Positions 34,292-44,142 are shown, numbered from the stretch's first letter. The stretch is 64,000 bases of DNA from Mesoflavibacter sp. (GCA_017792345.1 CP051228.1:4618148-4682147), one strand, 5' to 3'. The notes: generated by a model from the sequence alone, not told the origin. Made by a program: numbers and translations.

Positions 34292-35086
34292 ATGCGTTAC
34301 GAAACCATTCTCCTCGACATCGCGGACGGCGTCGCGACAATCACCTTGAATCGCCCGGACAAGCTGAATTCCTTCAACGATCAAATGCATGCCGAAATTC
34401 GCGACGCGCTGAACCAGGCGCAGGCGGACAAGGCGGTGCGCTGTGTCATTCTGACCGGTGCCGGACGTGGCTTCTGCGCGGGTCAGGACCTGTCCGACCG
34501 GCAAATGGGCAACGATGACGGCGCTAAGATCGACCTCGGCGACACGATTGAGCGCCTATACAATCCGCTGGTCCGCACCATTGCGGGCCTGGAGATGCCT
34601 GTGATCTGCGCCGTCAACGGCATCGCCGCCGGTGCCGGGGCGAACGTCGCGCTGAGTTGCGACATCGTTCTGGCCGCACGGTCGGCCGCTTTCCTGGAGC
34701 CGTTCTGCAAGCTGGGCCTGGTTCCGGACGCGGGCGGCACCTGGTCGCTGACCCACCGGGTCGGCGTGGCGCGGGCCAAGGGCCTGGCATTGTTGGGCGA
34801 CAAGCTGCCGGCGGAAAAGGCGGAGCAATGGGGCCTGATCTGGAAATGTGTCGACGATGACGCGTTGATGGACGAGGCGAAGACGATTGCCGCGCAATTG
34901 GCCGCCGGACCGACCGTCGGATACGGCTTCATCAAACAGGCGATCCATGCAGCGGTCGACAACGACCTCGACACCCAACTTGACCTGGAACGCGATCTGC
35001 AGCGTCAGGCCGGCCGGACGGCGGATTACCGCGAAGGGGTCTCGGCCTTCCTGGAAAAACGCAAACCCGTCTTCAAAGGGGAGTAA
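34292..35086 (+). CDS. paaG: Enoyl-CoA hydratase/isomerase PaaG
   Basis: This 264-residue crotonase-fold enzyme catalyses isomerisation of the ring-epoxide of phenylacetyl-CoA to the oxepin and a later double-bond shift. Family marks are TLNRPDKLNSFNDQMHAEI, the oxyanion hole GRGFCAGQDLSDRQ, and the second oxyanion-hole segment AVNGIAAGAGANVALSCDIV. PaaG-specific features are the GQDLSDR stretch and FLEPFCKLGLVPDAGGTW. SD GGGAGG lies 7 nt before the ATG. First gene of the paaGIJKX operon. Confidence 0.93.
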   Translation: MRYETILLDIADGVATITLNRPDKLNSFNDQMHAEIRDALNQAQADKAVRCVILTGAGRGFCAGQDLSDRQMGNDDGAKIDLGDTIERLYNPLVRTIAGLEMPVICAVNGIAAGAGANVALSCDIVLAARSAAFLEPFCKLGLVPDAGGTWSLTHRVGVARAKGLALLGDKLPAEKAEQWGLIWKCVDDDALMDEAKTIAAQLAAGPTVGYGFIKQAIHAAVDNDLDTQLDLERDLQRQAGRTADYREGVSAFLEKRKPVFKGE

Positions 35087-35093
35087 ACCCGCC

Positions 35094-35552
35094 GTGAGCG
35101 ACGACCCGACACCCCAAGAGGTCGCCGAGAAGGCCGCCGAAGCCATGTTGGCGGCCGATGCGGCGACGCGCGGCCTCGGCATGTCGGTGGACGCGATCGG
35201 TCCCGGCTACGCCAAACTGTCGATGACGGTGCGCGACGACATGTTGAACGGTCACAAGACCTGCCATGGCGGGTTTCTGTTCGCCCTTGCCGACAGCGCT
35301 TTCGCCTTCGGCTGCAATGCCTATAACAAGGTAACCGTCGCCCAGGGCTGCGAGATCGACTATCTGCGCCCCGGACGGCTGAACGACAGGCTGACCGCGG
35401 AATGCCGCGAACAGGCCCTGGAAGGCCGCAGCGGCGTTTACGATGTCCGCATCACCAATCAGGACGGCGCGACCGTCGCCCTGTTCCGGGGCAAGTCCCG
35501 CCGGATCAAGGGCGTGATCGTCCCGGGCCTGACACCCGACGCAGAGGAATAA
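35094..35552 (+). CDS. paaI: Phenylacetyl-CoA pathway thioesterase PaaI
   Basis: This 152-residue hotdog-fold thioesterase probably releases CoA from dead-end ring-hydroxylated intermediates. The conserved catalytic core reads LNGHKTCHGGFLFALADSAFA (with the Asn/Asp-His-Gly motif), followed by AQGCEIDYLRPGRLNDRL. The start is GTG just after the paaG stop (7-bp gap); no better ATG exists. It is followed by paaJ after 3 bp. Confidence 0.92.
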   Translation: MSDDPTPQEVAEKAAEAMLAADAATRGLGMSVDAIGPGYAKLSMTVRDDMLNGHKTCHGGFLFALADSAFAFGCNAYNKVTVAQGCEIDYLRPGRLNDRLTAECREQALEGRSGVYDVRITNQDGATVALFRGKSRRIKGVIVPGLTPDAEE

Positions 35553-35555
35553 TTC

Positions 35556-36761
35556 ATGACCGACGCCTTCATTTGCGACGCCATCCGTACGCCCATCGGC
35601 CGTTATGGCGGGGCCCTGTCCCCGGTGCGGGCCGACGACCTGGGTGCGCATCCCATCGCGGCGCTTCTGACACGCAATCCGAAGGTAGACGCGGCGACCA
35701 TCGACGATGTGATCTATGGCTGCGCCAACCAGGCGGGCGAGGACAATCGCAATGTCGCGCGCATGGCGGCTCTGCTGGCCGGTCTGCCGGAAAGCGTACC
35801 GGGCACGACCATGAACCGGCTCTGCGGGTCGGGCATGGATGCCGTCGGAACGGCCGCGCGGGCCATCCGCGCCGGGGATGCGTCCCTGATGATCGCGGGC
35901 GGCGTCGAAAGCATGAGCCGCGCGCCCTTCGTCATGGGCAAGGCGGACACCGCCTTTTCCCGCAATGCCGAAATCCACGACACCACGATCGGCTGGCGCT
36001 TCGTCAACAAGCTGATGAAGGAGCGTTACGGAATCGATTCCATGCCGGAGACTGCGGAGAACGTCGCCGAGGATTTCCAAATCTCCCGCGCGGATCAGGA
36101 CGCCTTCGCGGCCCGCTCCCAGGACCGCGCTGTGGCGGCGCAGGAGAACGGGCGGCTTGGCGTCGAAATCGCACCGGTCTCCATTCCCCAGCGCAAGGGC
36201 GACCCGATCGTGGTCGACCGCGATGAGCATCCCCGCCCCGGAACCAGCGCTGAGAAACTTGGCAAACTGCCGACGCCCTTCCGCAAGGATGGCAGTGTCA
36301 CCGCCGGCAACGCGTCCGGCGTCAATGACGGCGCGGCCGCCCTGTTCGTCGCGTCGGAAGCCGCCGCCGCCGCCAACGGCCTGACGCCGCGCGCGCGCGT
36401 TCTGGGCATGGCCACGGCCGGTGTCGCGCCGCGCATCATGGGATACGGCCCCGCCCCGGCCAGCGAGAAGCTGCTGGAGCGACTGGGCCTGAAGATCGGC
36501 GATATCGACGTCATCGAACTGAATGAGGCCTTCGCTGCCCAGGCCCTGGCCGTGACGCGGCGGTTGGGGCTTCCCGACGATGCCGAACACGTCAATCCGA
36601 ATGGCGGCGCCATCGCGCTTGGCCACCCGCTTGGCATGTCCGGCGCGCGGCTGATCCTGACGGCTGTGGAGGAGTTGCATCGCCGGGACGCACGCTATGC
36701 CCTGTGCACCATGTGTATCGGCGTCGGCCAGGGCATCGCGACCGTACTGGAAAAGGTATAA
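35556..36761 (+). CDS. paaJ: 3-oxoadipyl-CoA/3-oxo-5,6-dehydrosuberyl-CoA thiolase PaaJ
   Basis: This 401-residue thiolase performs the thiolytic steps at the end of the phenylacetate pathway, giving acetyl-CoA and succinyl-CoA. The nucleophilic Cys is Cys90 in TTMNRLCGSGMDAVG; the second catalytic pair is His in GGAIALGHPLGMSGAR and Cys in LCTMCIGVGQG near the C-terminus. It resembles PcaF/PaaE-type thiolases (about 400 residues). Gap to paaK is 3 bp, indicating one transcript. Confidence 0.94.
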   Translation: MTDAFICDAIRTPIGRYGGALSPVRADDLGAHPIAALLTRNPKVDAATIDDVIYGCANQAGEDNRNVARMAALLAGLPESVPGTTMNRLCGSGMDAVGTAARAIRAGDASLMIAGGVESMSRAPFVMGKADTAFSRNAEIHDTTIGWRFVNKLMKERYGIDSMPETAENVAEDFQISRADQDAFAARSQDRAVAAQENGRLGVEIAPVSIPQRKGDPIVVDRDEHPRPGTSAEKLGKLPTPFRKDGSVTAGNASGVNDGAAALFVASEAAAAANGLTPRARVLGMATAGVAPRIMGYGPAPASEKLLERLGLKIGDIDVIELNEAFAAQALAVTRRLGLPDDAEHVNPNGGAIALGHPLGMSGARLILTAVEELHRRDARYALCTMCIGVGQGIATVLEKV

Positions 36762-36764
36762 CGC

Positions 36765-38060
36765 ATGAGCGAACGGATTCCCGGCCTGCACCCGATCGAA
36801 ACCGCCAGCATCGACGAAATCCGGTCGCTGCAGTTGGACCGGCTGCGCGCGACCCTGAACCACGCCTATTCGAAGATCCGGCATTACAAGGAAAGCTTCG
36901 ATGCAGCGGGCGTCCATCCGGACGACCTTCGGGACCTGTCGGATCTGGCAAAGTTTCCCTTCCTGGTGAAGGACGATCTGCGGGCCAATTATCCGTTCGG
37001 CATGTTCGCCTATCCCACCAGCGAACTGGCGCGCATTCACGCCTCTTCCGGCACGACCGGGAAACCCACCGTCGTCGGCTATACGGCGAATGATGTCTCC
37101 ATGTGGGCCGATGTCATGGCCCGGTCGATGTATGCCGCAGGCGCGCGGCCGGGCATGAAGGTTCACATCGCCTATGGCTATGGCCTGTTCACCGGCGGTT
37201 TGGGCGCGCATTACGGGGCGGAACGGCTGGGCGCGATGGTCATTCCGATGTCGGGCGGTCAAACCGAAAAACAGGTTCAGCTGATCGCGGATTTCGAACC
37301 GGACGTCATCATGGTGACCCCGTCCTATATGCTGGCCCTGGCCGACGAAATGGATCGCCAGGGACTGACCAAGGACAAATGCAGCATCCGCTACGGCATC
37401 TTCGGCGCCGAGCCATGGACGAATGAGATGCGGTCTTCGATCGAGGCGCGGACGGGCCTGTCCGCCGTCGACATTTACGGCCTTTCGGAGGTCATCGGCC
37501 CCGGTGTCGCCAATGAATGCGTCGAGACCAAGGACGGGCTGCATATCTGGGAAGATCACTTCTATCCGGAAATCATTAATCCCGAGACCGGGGCGGTTCT
37601 GCCGGACGGGGAATTCGGCGAGTTGGTTTTCACCAGCCTGACCAAGGAAGCCCTTCCGATCATCCGCTACCGCACCCGCGATCTGACCCGGTTGATGCCG
37701 GGTACGGCGCGGTCCATGCGCCGTATGGAGAAAGTGACGGGCCGCAGCGACGACATGCTGATTATTCGGGGCGTCAATGTCTTCCCGACCCAGATCGAGG
37801 AACTCATCCTGAAGGACGCCCGTCTGGCGCCGCATTACCAGCTGGAAATCGGTAAGGATGGATCGATGGACACCCTGACGATCAATGTCGAGGGCAAGCC
37901 CGGCTGTGATGACGGAACCCGCGCCGCGGCCGCGAAGGACCTTTCCCATCTGGTGAAGTCCTATATCGGTGTGACCGCGGCCGTGAACGTCCTGAACGAG
38001 GGCGCGGTCGAACGCTCCTTCGGCAAGGCGAAGCGGGTCGTCGATCTGCGGAAATCCTGA
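36765..38060 (+). CDS. paaK: Phenylacetate-CoA ligase PaaK
   Basis: This 431-residue AMP-forming ligase activates phenylacetate to phenylacetyl-CoA, the first step of the pathway. The ATP-binding P-loop reads ASSGTTGKPTVVGYT (about residues 93-107), followed by VHIAYGYGLFTGGLGAHYGA and DIYGLSEVIGPGVANEC, which are diagnostic of PaaK. The C-terminal domain has RSDDMLIIRGVNVFPTQIEE. It sits fourth in paaGIJKX, ahead of the regulator. Confidence 0.96.
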   Translation: MSERIPGLHPIETASIDEIRSLQLDRLRATLNHAYSKIRHYKESFDAAGVHPDDLRDLSDLAKFPFLVKDDLRANYPFGMFAYPTSELARIHASSGTTGKPTVVGYTANDVSMWADVMARSMYAAGARPGMKVHIAYGYGLFTGGLGAHYGAERLGAMVIPMSGGQTEKQVQLIADFEPDVIMVTPSYMLALADEMDRQGLTKDKCSIRYGIFGAEPWTNEMRSSIEARTGLSAVDIYGLSEVIGPGVANECVETKDGLHIWEDHFYPEIINPETGAVLPDGEFGELVFTSLTKEALPIIRYRTRDLTRLMPGTARSMRRMEKVTGRSDDMLIIRGVNVFPTQIEELILKDARLAPHYQLEIGKDGSMDTLTINVEGKPGCDDGTRAAAAKDLSHLVKSYIGVTAAVNVLNEGAVERSFGKAKRVVDLRKS

Positions 38061-38069
38061 TCCGATCCG

Positions 38070-38948
38070 ATGACCGCCGCCGCTTGTGCCCTGCTGCAAC
38101 TGCTCTCGACGGACCGGCCGCGCGCCAAATCCCTGATCGTCACGGTCTATGGCGATTCCATCCTGCCGTTCGGCGGCGGTTGCTGGCTGGGGGCGCTGAT
38201 CGATCTGGTCGAACCGCTGGGCCTGAATGAGCGCGTGACCCGCACCGCGGTATTCCGACTGGTCCAGGACGGGATTCTGGAGGCGGAGCGGGTTGGCCGC
38301 CGCAGCCGCTATACCTTGACCCGCGTCGGCCGACGTCAGTTCGATTCCGCCCAGGCCCGCATCTATGCCTCCGAGCCGCCCCGGCGCGACGGCCGCTGGA
38401 CCCTGGTCGCCCTGCCGGACGCCCTGTCCGCCGGGGAAAGGGAATCCCTGGCACGGGAACTGGGCTGGCTCGGCTTCGCCCGGTTGGCGCCGGGTCTGCT
38501 GGGGACAGCACGCGGCGACGCATCGGAGCAGGTCATTACCGTGCTATCGGAACTGAACAGTGCGGGCGACTGCGCCGTCTTCTCAGCGGAGTCGAAATCC
38601 GACGACACCCTGCCCGGACTGGCGGCCAAGGCCTGGCCCCTGGAAGAAATCGCGGCGGACTACGCGGAATTTCTGGACCTGTTCGAACCCTTGCGCGACG
38701 ACGCGGCGGGATTGTCCCCGGAAGACGCCTTCGTCGCGCGAACCTTGCTGATCCACGCCTATCGCCGGGCGCTGCTGCGCGATCCTGCCCTGCCCGACCT
38801 ATTATTGCCCCCAGGATGGCCGGGCCACGATGCCAGGGCACTTGCTCGGGACCTTTACCGGGCATTGCAGCCCGCCGCCCAATCCCACTTGAAACGCGTC
38901 CTGTCCGAGGAAGCCGCCAACGGTGTCTCAATTCAGCGGTTCAAATAG
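38070..38948 (+). CDS. paaX: Phenylacetate operon repressor PaaX
   Basis: PaaX represses paa genes until phenylacetyl-CoA binds. The 292-residue product begins with an extended helical region, then a winged helix (RVTRTAVFRLVQDGILEAERVGRRSRYTLT split across residues 50-85), followed by the central PaaX domain RDGRWTLVALPD and the C-terminal LRDDAAGLSPEDAFVARTLLI. It ends the paa operon (9 bp after paaK), so it is probably autoregulated via the operator before paaG. Family length matches (about 300). Confidence 0.92.
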   Translation: MTAAACALLQLLSTDRPRAKSLIVTVYGDSILPFGGGCWLGALIDLVEPLGLNERVTRTAVFRLVQDGILEAERVGRRSRYTLTRVGRRQFDSAQARIYASEPPRRDGRWTLVALPDALSAGERESLARELGWLGFARLAPGLLGTARGDASEQVITVLSELNSAGDCAVFSAESKSDDTLPGLAAKAWPLEEIAADYAEFLDLFEPLRDDAAGLSPEDAFVARTLLIHAYRRALLRDPALPDLLLPPGWPGHDARALARDLYRALQPAAQSHLKRVLSEEAANGVSIQRFK

Positions 38949-39067
38949 CGCAACTGCGACAAATGTGACCGTTCGATGGCGCGCCACCTTGCCATTCCCG
39001 CCTTCCCAACTAAGATGCGCCGACCAATCGAATATTCATCCCTGCCGGGACAGAGAGTGCACCGACC

Positions 39068-39280
39068 ATGAACGACCAAACCTTGGCGCGCCATTCCGTC
39101 CCGGATGAGGACATCGAACTTTTCGCGACGGGCCTGTTTCGCGCACGCGGGATTGCTGCCCGCGATGTGGCGCTGGAACGCGCGAAGGGGTTCCAGGACG
39201 CCGGCGATTTCGAAGGGCACAATGTCTGGAAGGATGTCGCCGACCGCGTGACGAAGTTCCGGAATCGCCCCGCCTCCTGA
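39068..39280 (+). CDS. Small hypothetical protein
   Basis: This 70-residue protein (starts MNDQTLARHSVPDEDIELF) has a charged helical make-up with RARGIAARDVALERA in the middle and a Trp/Lys-rich end. I see no known domain, membrane segment or signal. It lies between paaX (119 bp upstream) and the TauD-type gene (104 bp downstream). Coding potential is supported by consistent G/C in third positions but it is short. Confidence 0.55.
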   Translation: MNDQTLARHSVPDEDIELFATGLFRARGIAARDVALERAKGFQDAGDFEGHNVWKDVADRVTKFRNRPAS

Positions 39281-39384
39281 ACCGTCGCTTCCTGACGAAG
39301 GCCTTCAGACCGGCGCCGCCACAACCGGCATTGCCGATTTCCGACATATCGGCCTAAGGTCCCGGTTCGAAAGGAACCGGATCC

Positions 39385-40230
39385 ATGAATATCGACCCCA
39401 TCGCGGGCTATCTCGGCGCGGAAATCACCGGAATCGACCTGTCCGCACCGATCGACGGTGAAACGGCGGCGGCGCTGCGCCGCCTGCTGGGTCAGTACCT
39501 CGTTCTGGTGCTGCCCGGTCAATCCTTGGACATCCCTTCCCTGAAGCGGGCAACGCGGGTCTTCGGCGACATCCTGACCGTACCCTATGTCGCCGGTTCC
39601 GATCAGGATCCGGAAGTCATCGCGGTCCTGAAGGAAGCCGACGAATGCGATATCGAGGTATTCGGCGGCGATTGGCACTCGGATTTCAGCTTTCTGGACG
39701 AACCGCCCGGCGGCTCGCTGCTGCAATCTGTCGAGGTGCCGCCCTATGGCGGCGACACGCTGTGGTCCAGTCAGACCGGCGCCTATGACCGCCTTCCAAA
39801 AGACCTGAAGGCCGTTGTCGACGGCCGGCTCGCCGTCCATCTCGGCGCGCCCTACGGCAAGAAGCACGCACCGCCCAAGGACATGGCGGTGTCCCGCAGC
39901 ATCAAGATGCACCGAGGCGACGAAAGCGCGGACCGGCCTCGCCTGCATCCCATCGTCCGCACCCATCCCGAGAGCGGCCGCAAGGCCCTGTTCGTCAATC
40001 CGACCTATACGGTGGCCATTTACGGTCTTCCGGACGACGAAAGTCGAGACGTGCTGGCGCGATTGATGAAGCATTGCCTGCGGCCGGACTTCACCATGCG
40101 GCACCGCTGGCGACCCGGCGATCTGTGCATCTGGGACAACCGGATGACCATGCATTACGCGATCAACGATTACGACGGTCACCGCCGCCTGATGTACCGG
40201 ACAACCTTTGCTGGAGAGCGCCCCCGATGA
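39385..40230 (+). CDS. TauD/TfdA family Fe(II)/2-oxoglutarate dioxygenase
   Basis: This 281-residue dioxygenase carries the facial-triad motif GDWHSDFSF (His98, Asp100) and the second His in NRMTMHYAINDYDGHRRLMYR, where the Arg for 2-oxoglutarate also lies. The N-terminal GAEITGIDLSAPIDGET is standard for the family (TauD, TfdA, carnitine/taurine-like hydroxylases). The substrate cannot be decided. Its end overlaps the methyltransferase gene by ATGA, so the two are an operon. Confidence 0.93.
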   Translation: MNIDPIAGYLGAEITGIDLSAPIDGETAAALRRLLGQYLVLVLPGQSLDIPSLKRATRVFGDILTVPYVAGSDQDPEVIAVLKEADECDIEVFGGDWHSDFSFLDEPPGGSLLQSVEVPPYGGDTLWSSQTGAYDRLPKDLKAVVDGRLAVHLGAPYGKKHAPPKDMAVSRSIKMHRGDESADRPRLHPIVRTHPESGRKALFVNPTYTVAIYGLPDDESRDVLARLMKHCLRPDFTMRHRWRPGDLCIWDNRMTMHYAINDYDGHRRLMYRTTFAGERPR

Positions 40231-40970
40231 CGGGCCCGGACCCGTCCTATACCGATCCGCGCCTGGCGCAGGTCTATGATTCCCTGAACCCCTGGCGCGA
40301 GGATCAAAGCTTCTACGCCGATCTCATCGGGCCGGAGCCATGCCGCGTACTGGATGTCGGTTGCGGGACGGGGACGTTGGCGGTGGAACTGGCGAGGCGG
40401 GGCCATGATGTGACCGGTGCGGATCCGGCGGCGGCCATGCTGGACATCGCCCGCGCGAAGCCCTTCGGCGACCGGGTGACCTGGGTTCAGACCGAGGCAC
40501 AAGCCCTCGATCTGGGCGCCGAGTTCGACCGCATATTGCTATCCGGTCACGCCTTTCAGGTCTTTCTGGACGACGCCGCGATCCTGGCCGCCCTGCGCGC
40601 TTTCAGGCGCCATTTGGCACCGGACGGCATTCTGGCCTTCGAAACGCGCAATCCGGCTTTCGAGAGCTGGCGAAGCTGGAACCCGGAGGAAAGCCAGGAA
40701 ATCGTCGATGTGCCGGAAATTGGACCGGTGACGGTCCACAACGCCGTTGTCAGCGGATCGCGCAATCGGGTGACCTATGAGACCCATTTCGCCTTTCCGG
40801 ACGGGACGCGGCATGTCGGCATCGGGACACTGAACTACGCGGAGGCGCCGGACCTTGTCCGGACGCTGAAAGCAAGCGGTTTCGCCGAGCCAGACCTGTA
40901 CGGCTACTGGGACCGCCGGCCGATCGGCCCCGGAGAGCGGGAAATCATCGTCGTGGCACGGCCCGCCTAA
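40227..40970 (+). CDS. Class I SAM-dependent methyltransferase
   Basis: This 247-residue methyltransferase has the SAM-binding motif I RVLDVGCGTGTLAVEL, then GADPAAAMLDIARAK (motif II acidic residue) and a helix-rich C-terminal portion with ALRAFRRHLAPDGILAFETR (motif of the type-11/25 family). The start ATG overlaps the dioxygenase stop. The substrate is unknown. A strong hairpin directly after the stop ends the operon. Confidence 0.9.
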   Translation: MTGPDPSYTDPRLAQVYDSLNPWREDQSFYADLIGPEPCRVLDVGCGTGTLAVELARRGHDVTGADPAAAMLDIARAKPFGDRVTWVQTEAQALDLGAEFDRILLSGHAFQVFLDDAAILAALRAFRRHLAPDGILAFETRNPAFESWRSWNPEESQEIVDVPEIGPVTVHNAVVSGSRNRVTYETHFAFPDGTRHVGIGTLNYAEAPDLVRTLKASGFAEPDLYGYWDRRPIGPGEREIIVVARPA

Positions 40971-41007
40971 GAGGCGTAGGCGTTAAAATGGAAACGCCGA
41001 CGCCTCT
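40970..41007. terminator. Long hairpin downstream of the methyltransferase gene
   Basis: Stem AGAGGCGT / ACGCCTCT, one mismatch, then GGCGTT / AACGCC with an 8-nt loop, beginning at the last base of the stop codon. It should terminate the dioxygenase-methyltransferase transcript before aroQ. The T-tract is short. Confidence 0.7.
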
Positions 41008-41080
41008 AGTTGCCGCGCTTCTGCGATTCCGCTAACCTCTGCCGCTATCGCGTTGCAATTCTTGGGGAAACCGTAATCAC

Positions 41081-41530
41081 ATGGCCGCAAGCCGCGTCCT
41101 GGTCCTGAACGGACCGAACCTGAACATGCTGGGCAAGCGTGAACCGTCCATCTACGGCGCGACCACCTTGACCGATGTCGAAGCAATGTGCGTCGAGGCC
41201 GCCCCTGCTCTGGGTCTGAGTGCGGACTGCCGCCAATCCAACCATGAAGGCGTGCTGATCGACTGGTGCCACGAAGCGCGGGAGAGCCATCAAGGCATTA
41301 TCATCAATGCCGGCGGCTTCACCCACACCTCCGTCGCCCTGCGAGATGCCTTGTCGGCGGCGGAATTGCCGGTGGTGGAGGTCCATATCTCCAACATCCA
41401 CGCACGCGAAAGTTTCCGGCATTCCAGCCTGATCGCGCCGATCGCGGTGGGCATGATTTGCGGGCTGGGAACCATTGGCTACCGGTTGGCGCTGGAAGCG
41501 ATGTCCGAGATTTTGGGCGGCGACCGTTAG
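41081..41530 (+). CDS. aroQ: Type II 3-dehydroquinate dehydratase
   Basis: This enzyme dehydrates 3-dehydroquinate in the shikimate pathway. The 149-residue product has the catalytic Tyr region [18 protein letters not shown], the substrate segment [16 protein letters not shown], and [18 protein letters not shown] with the catalytic His. Length matches the dodecameric type II family. It heads the common alphaproteobacterial order aroQ-accB-accC-aat. Confidence 0.96.
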   Translation: MAASRVLVLNGPNLNMLGKREPSIYGATTLTDVEAMCVEAAPALGLSADCRQSNHEGVLIDWCHEARESHQGIIINAGGFTHTSVALRDALSAAELPVVEVHISNIHARESFRHSSLIAPIAVGMICGLGTIGYRLALEAMSEILGGDR

Positions 41531-41609
41531 GTCTGGCGTCTTTTCTGTCCGTGCGAAGCCCTGTACAAGGGGCGCAACGGAACATCACGAAAAGGGGTGG
41601 GTTGGCCTC

Positions 41610-42059
41610 ATGGCGAAACTCGACGTCGATATCGAACTGATCGGCAAACTGGCCGATTTGATGGAAGAAAAAGGCCTGACCGAGCTGGTCGTCGAAGAAG
41701 ATGAGAACAAGCTGCGCCTGCAGCGCGGCGGCGGAGCGGTCTATGCGGCGGCTCCCGCCTTTGCTCCGCCCGTGGGGGCGGCTCCCGCGGCAGACGCGCC
41801 CGCGGCGGCCGATGCGGCCAGCCATCCCGGCGCAGTGACCTCTCCCATGGTCGGCACCATCTACATGGCGCCGCAGCCGGGCGCGGCCAATTTCATTTCG
41901 GTCGGCAGCCAGGTTACCGAAGGTCAGACATTGCTGATCATCGAGGCGATGAAGGTCATGAACCAGATCCCTGCGCCGAAAGCGGGCAAGGTTACGCAAA
42001 TCCTGGTCGCCGATGGCCACCCCGTCGAATTCGGCGAGCCGTTGGTCATCATCGAATAA
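41610..42059 (+). CDS. accB: Acetyl-CoA carboxylase biotin carboxyl carrier protein
   Basis: This 149-residue BCCP has an N-terminal helical domain, an Ala/Pro-rich linker (about residues 45-75) and a biotinyl domain with the biotinylation site EAMKVMN (Lys115). It carries carboxybiotin between AccC and the carboxyltransferase in the first committed step of fatty-acid synthesis. SD AAAGGGG is about 15 nt upstream. The upstream frame is open but homology starts [11 protein letters not shown]. It is followed by accC after 25 bp. Confidence 0.96.
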   Translation: MAKLDVDIELIGKLADLMEEKGLTELVVEEDENKLRLQRGGGAVYAAAPAFAPPVGAAPAADAPAAADAASHPGAVTSPMVGTIYMAPQPGAANFISVGSQVTEGQTLLIIEAMKVMNQIPAPKAGKVTQILVADGHPVEFGEPLVIIE

Positions 42060-42084
42060 TGCGCGATAGCGGGATCTGACGGCC

Positions 42085-43425
42085 ATGTTTGAAAAAGTCC
42101 TGATCGCCAATCGCGGCGAAATCGCCCTTCGCATCCACCGTGCATGCAAGGAAATGGGCATCCAGACCGTCGCCATCCATTCGACGGCCGACGCGGATGC
42201 CATGCATGTCCGCCTGGCGGATGAGGCGATCTGCATCGGGCCGCCGGCGCCGAAGGACAGCTATCTGAACATTCCGGCGATCCTGACGGCGGCGACGCTG
42301 ACCCGGGCGGACGCGATCCATCCGGGCGTCGGTTTCCTGTCGGAAAACGCCCGCTTCGCCGAAATGGTCGAAGATCACGGCATCACCTTCATCGGCCCGA
42401 CGCCGGCCCATATGCGCGTCATGGGCGATAAGGTCGCGGCGAAGGACGAGGCCAAGCGCCTGGGCATCCCCGTCGTGCCGGGATCGGACGGGTCCGTCGA
42501 CACCGAGGCCGAAGCCCTGAAGCTGGCTGAGGAAATCGGGTTCCCGCTGATCATCAAAGCGGCCGCCGGCGGCGGCGGGCGCGGCATGAAGGTCGCGAAC
42601 AAGCTGGCCGACGTGGCCCAGGCCTGGGCGATCTGCCGGACGGAGGCCAAGGCGGCCTTCGGCGACGACACCGTCTATATGGAGCGTTATCTGAGCCGCC
42701 CGCGCCATATCGAGGTGCAGGTCCTCGGCGACGGCCAGGGCAATTGCGTCAACCTGGGTGAGCGTGACTGTTCGATCCAGCGCCGCCACCAGAAGGTCAT
42801 CGAGGAAGCCCCCTCCCCGGCCCTGAACGCATCTCAGCGCAAGAGCATCGGCGATACGGTCAACAAGGCCATCGGCGAAATGGGCTATCGCGGCGCCGGC
42901 ACCATCGAGTTCCTGTACGAAGACGGCGAATTCTTCTTTATCGAGATGAATACCCGCCTGCAGGTCGAACACCCGATTTCCGAGATGGTCTGCGGCATCG
43001 ATCTGGTGCGCGAGCAGATCAAGGTCGCCGCCGGCATGCCGCTCGCGTTCAAGCAAAGCGACATCGAAATCTCCGGCCATGCCATTGAATGCCGCGTGAC
43101 GGCGGAACATCCTGAAACCTTCATGCCGACGCCGGGCAAGATCACCGATTATCACGCGCCGGGCGGCCTGGGCGTCCGCGTCGACAGCCAGCTTTATTCC
43201 GGCTACCGCGTGCCGCCCTATTACGACAGCCTTGTATCGAAACTGGTCGTGCACGGCGCCAACCGCAACGAATGCCTGATGCGTCTGCGGCGCGCGCTGG
43301 ACGAGTATGTGATCGGCGGGATCCAGACAACGATCCCACTGCATCAGAAAATCATTGCGGAACGACCGTTTATCGACGGAGACTACGACATCCACTGGCT
43401 GGAAAAGTGGATGGGCCTGAAATAG
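42085..43425 (+). CDS. accC: Acetyl-CoA carboxylase biotin carboxylase subunit
   Basis: This 446-residue ATP-grasp enzyme carboxylates the biotin on AccB. Marks include KVLIANRGEIALRIHRACKE, the glycine-rich ATP loop KAAAGGGGRGMKVANK, YMERYLSRPRHIEVQ, and the catalytic FIEMNTRLQVEHPISEMVCG. Length is standard. It is a strict partner of accB in the same operon. Confidence 0.97.
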   Translation: MFEKVLIANRGEIALRIHRACKEMGIQTVAIHSTADADAMHVRLADEAICIGPPAPKDSYLNIPAILTAATLTRADAIHPGVGFLSENARFAEMVEDHGITFIGPTPAHMRVMGDKVAAKDEAKRLGIPVVPGSDGSVDTEAEALKLAEEIGFPLIIKAAAGGGGRGMKVANKLADVAQAWAICRTEAKAAFGDDTVYMERYLSRPRHIEVQVLGDGQGNCVNLGERDCSIQRRHQKVIEEAPSPALNASQRKSIGDTVNKAIGEMGYRGAGTIEFLYEDGEFFFIEMNTRLQVEHPISEMVCGIDLVREQIKVAAGMPLAFKQSDIEISGHAIECRVTAEHPETFMPTPGKITDYHAPGGLGVRVDSQLYSGYRVPPYYDSLVSKLVVHGANRNECLMRLRRALDEYVIGGIQTTIPLHQKIIAERPFIDGDYDIHWLEKWMGLK

Positions 43426-43485
43426 GCCGAAGGCAGAGCACCGTCATCGGCCGCAACGTGGAGACGCCCTTGTTGCCGAGGCATT

Positions 43486-44142
43486 ATGGAACCGCTTGAT
43501 CTCACGCCGGACATGCTGTTGCGGGCCTATGCGATCGGCGTTTTTCCGATGGCCGAGGATCGCGACGACCCGGACCTTTTCTGGATCGACCCGCGAATCC
43601 GGGGTGTCATTCCGCTCGACGAATTCCACATACCGCGCCGGCTGCGCAAGTCGATCCGGTCGAACCGGTTCCGCGTCACCTTCAACCGCGATTTTGAAGG
43701 CATTATGGATGGCTGCGCGGAATCGACGGAGCGGCGGCCGCGGACCTGGATCAACGACAAGATCCTGACGCTCTATACCGCCCTGCACCGCATGAACCAC
43801 GCCCATTCGGTCGAGGTCTGGGACGGAGATCGCTTGGTCGGCGGGCTTTACGGCGTCACGCTGGGAAGCGCCTTCTTCGGGGAAAGCATGTTCTCGCGCG
43901 AACGGGACGCCAGCAAGATCGCCCTGACCCATCTGGTGGCCCGTCTGACCTTCGCTGGGTTCCGCCTGTTGGACACGCAGTTCGTCACCAAGCACCTGCA
44001 AAAGTTCGGCGCCAAGGAAGTTCCGCGCAGCGAGTATCGTGCCCTGCTGGCCGAGGCCCTGAACCATGAGGCCGAGTTCTTCCACGGCTATTCCGACGGC
44101 GAAATCATCGGCTATCTGGACGGCCTGCCGTCGGAGAAATGA
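43486..44142 (+). CDS. aat: Leucyl/phenylalanyl-tRNA-protein transferase
   Basis: Aat adds Leu or Phe to proteins with N-terminal Arg or Lys, marking them for ClpS/ClpAP degradation (N-end rule). The 218-residue product has the family segments [59 protein letters not shown] and [17 protein letters not shown], and the end [18 protein letters not shown]. It overlaps the following GNAT gene by ATGA. Confidence 0.96.
   Translation: MEPLDLTPDMLLRAYAIGVFPMAEDRDDPDLFWIDPRIRGVIPLDEFHIPRRLRKSIRSNRFRVTFNRDFEGIMDGCAESTERRPRTWINDKILTLYTALHRMNHAHSVEVWDGDRLVGGLYGVTLGSAFFGESMFSRERDASKIALTHLVARLTFAGFRLLDTQFVTKHLQKFGAKEVPRSEYRALLAEALNHEAEFFHGYSDGEIIGYLDGLPSEK

Noticed and set aside
35073-38099. A 1008-codon open frame on the minus strand across paaG to paaX
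   Set aside because: It is antisense to five well-recognised paa genes with contiguous operon spacing. Long antisense frames are expected in high-GC DNA, and its residue composition (rich in Arg, Ala, Asp, His) matches no family.
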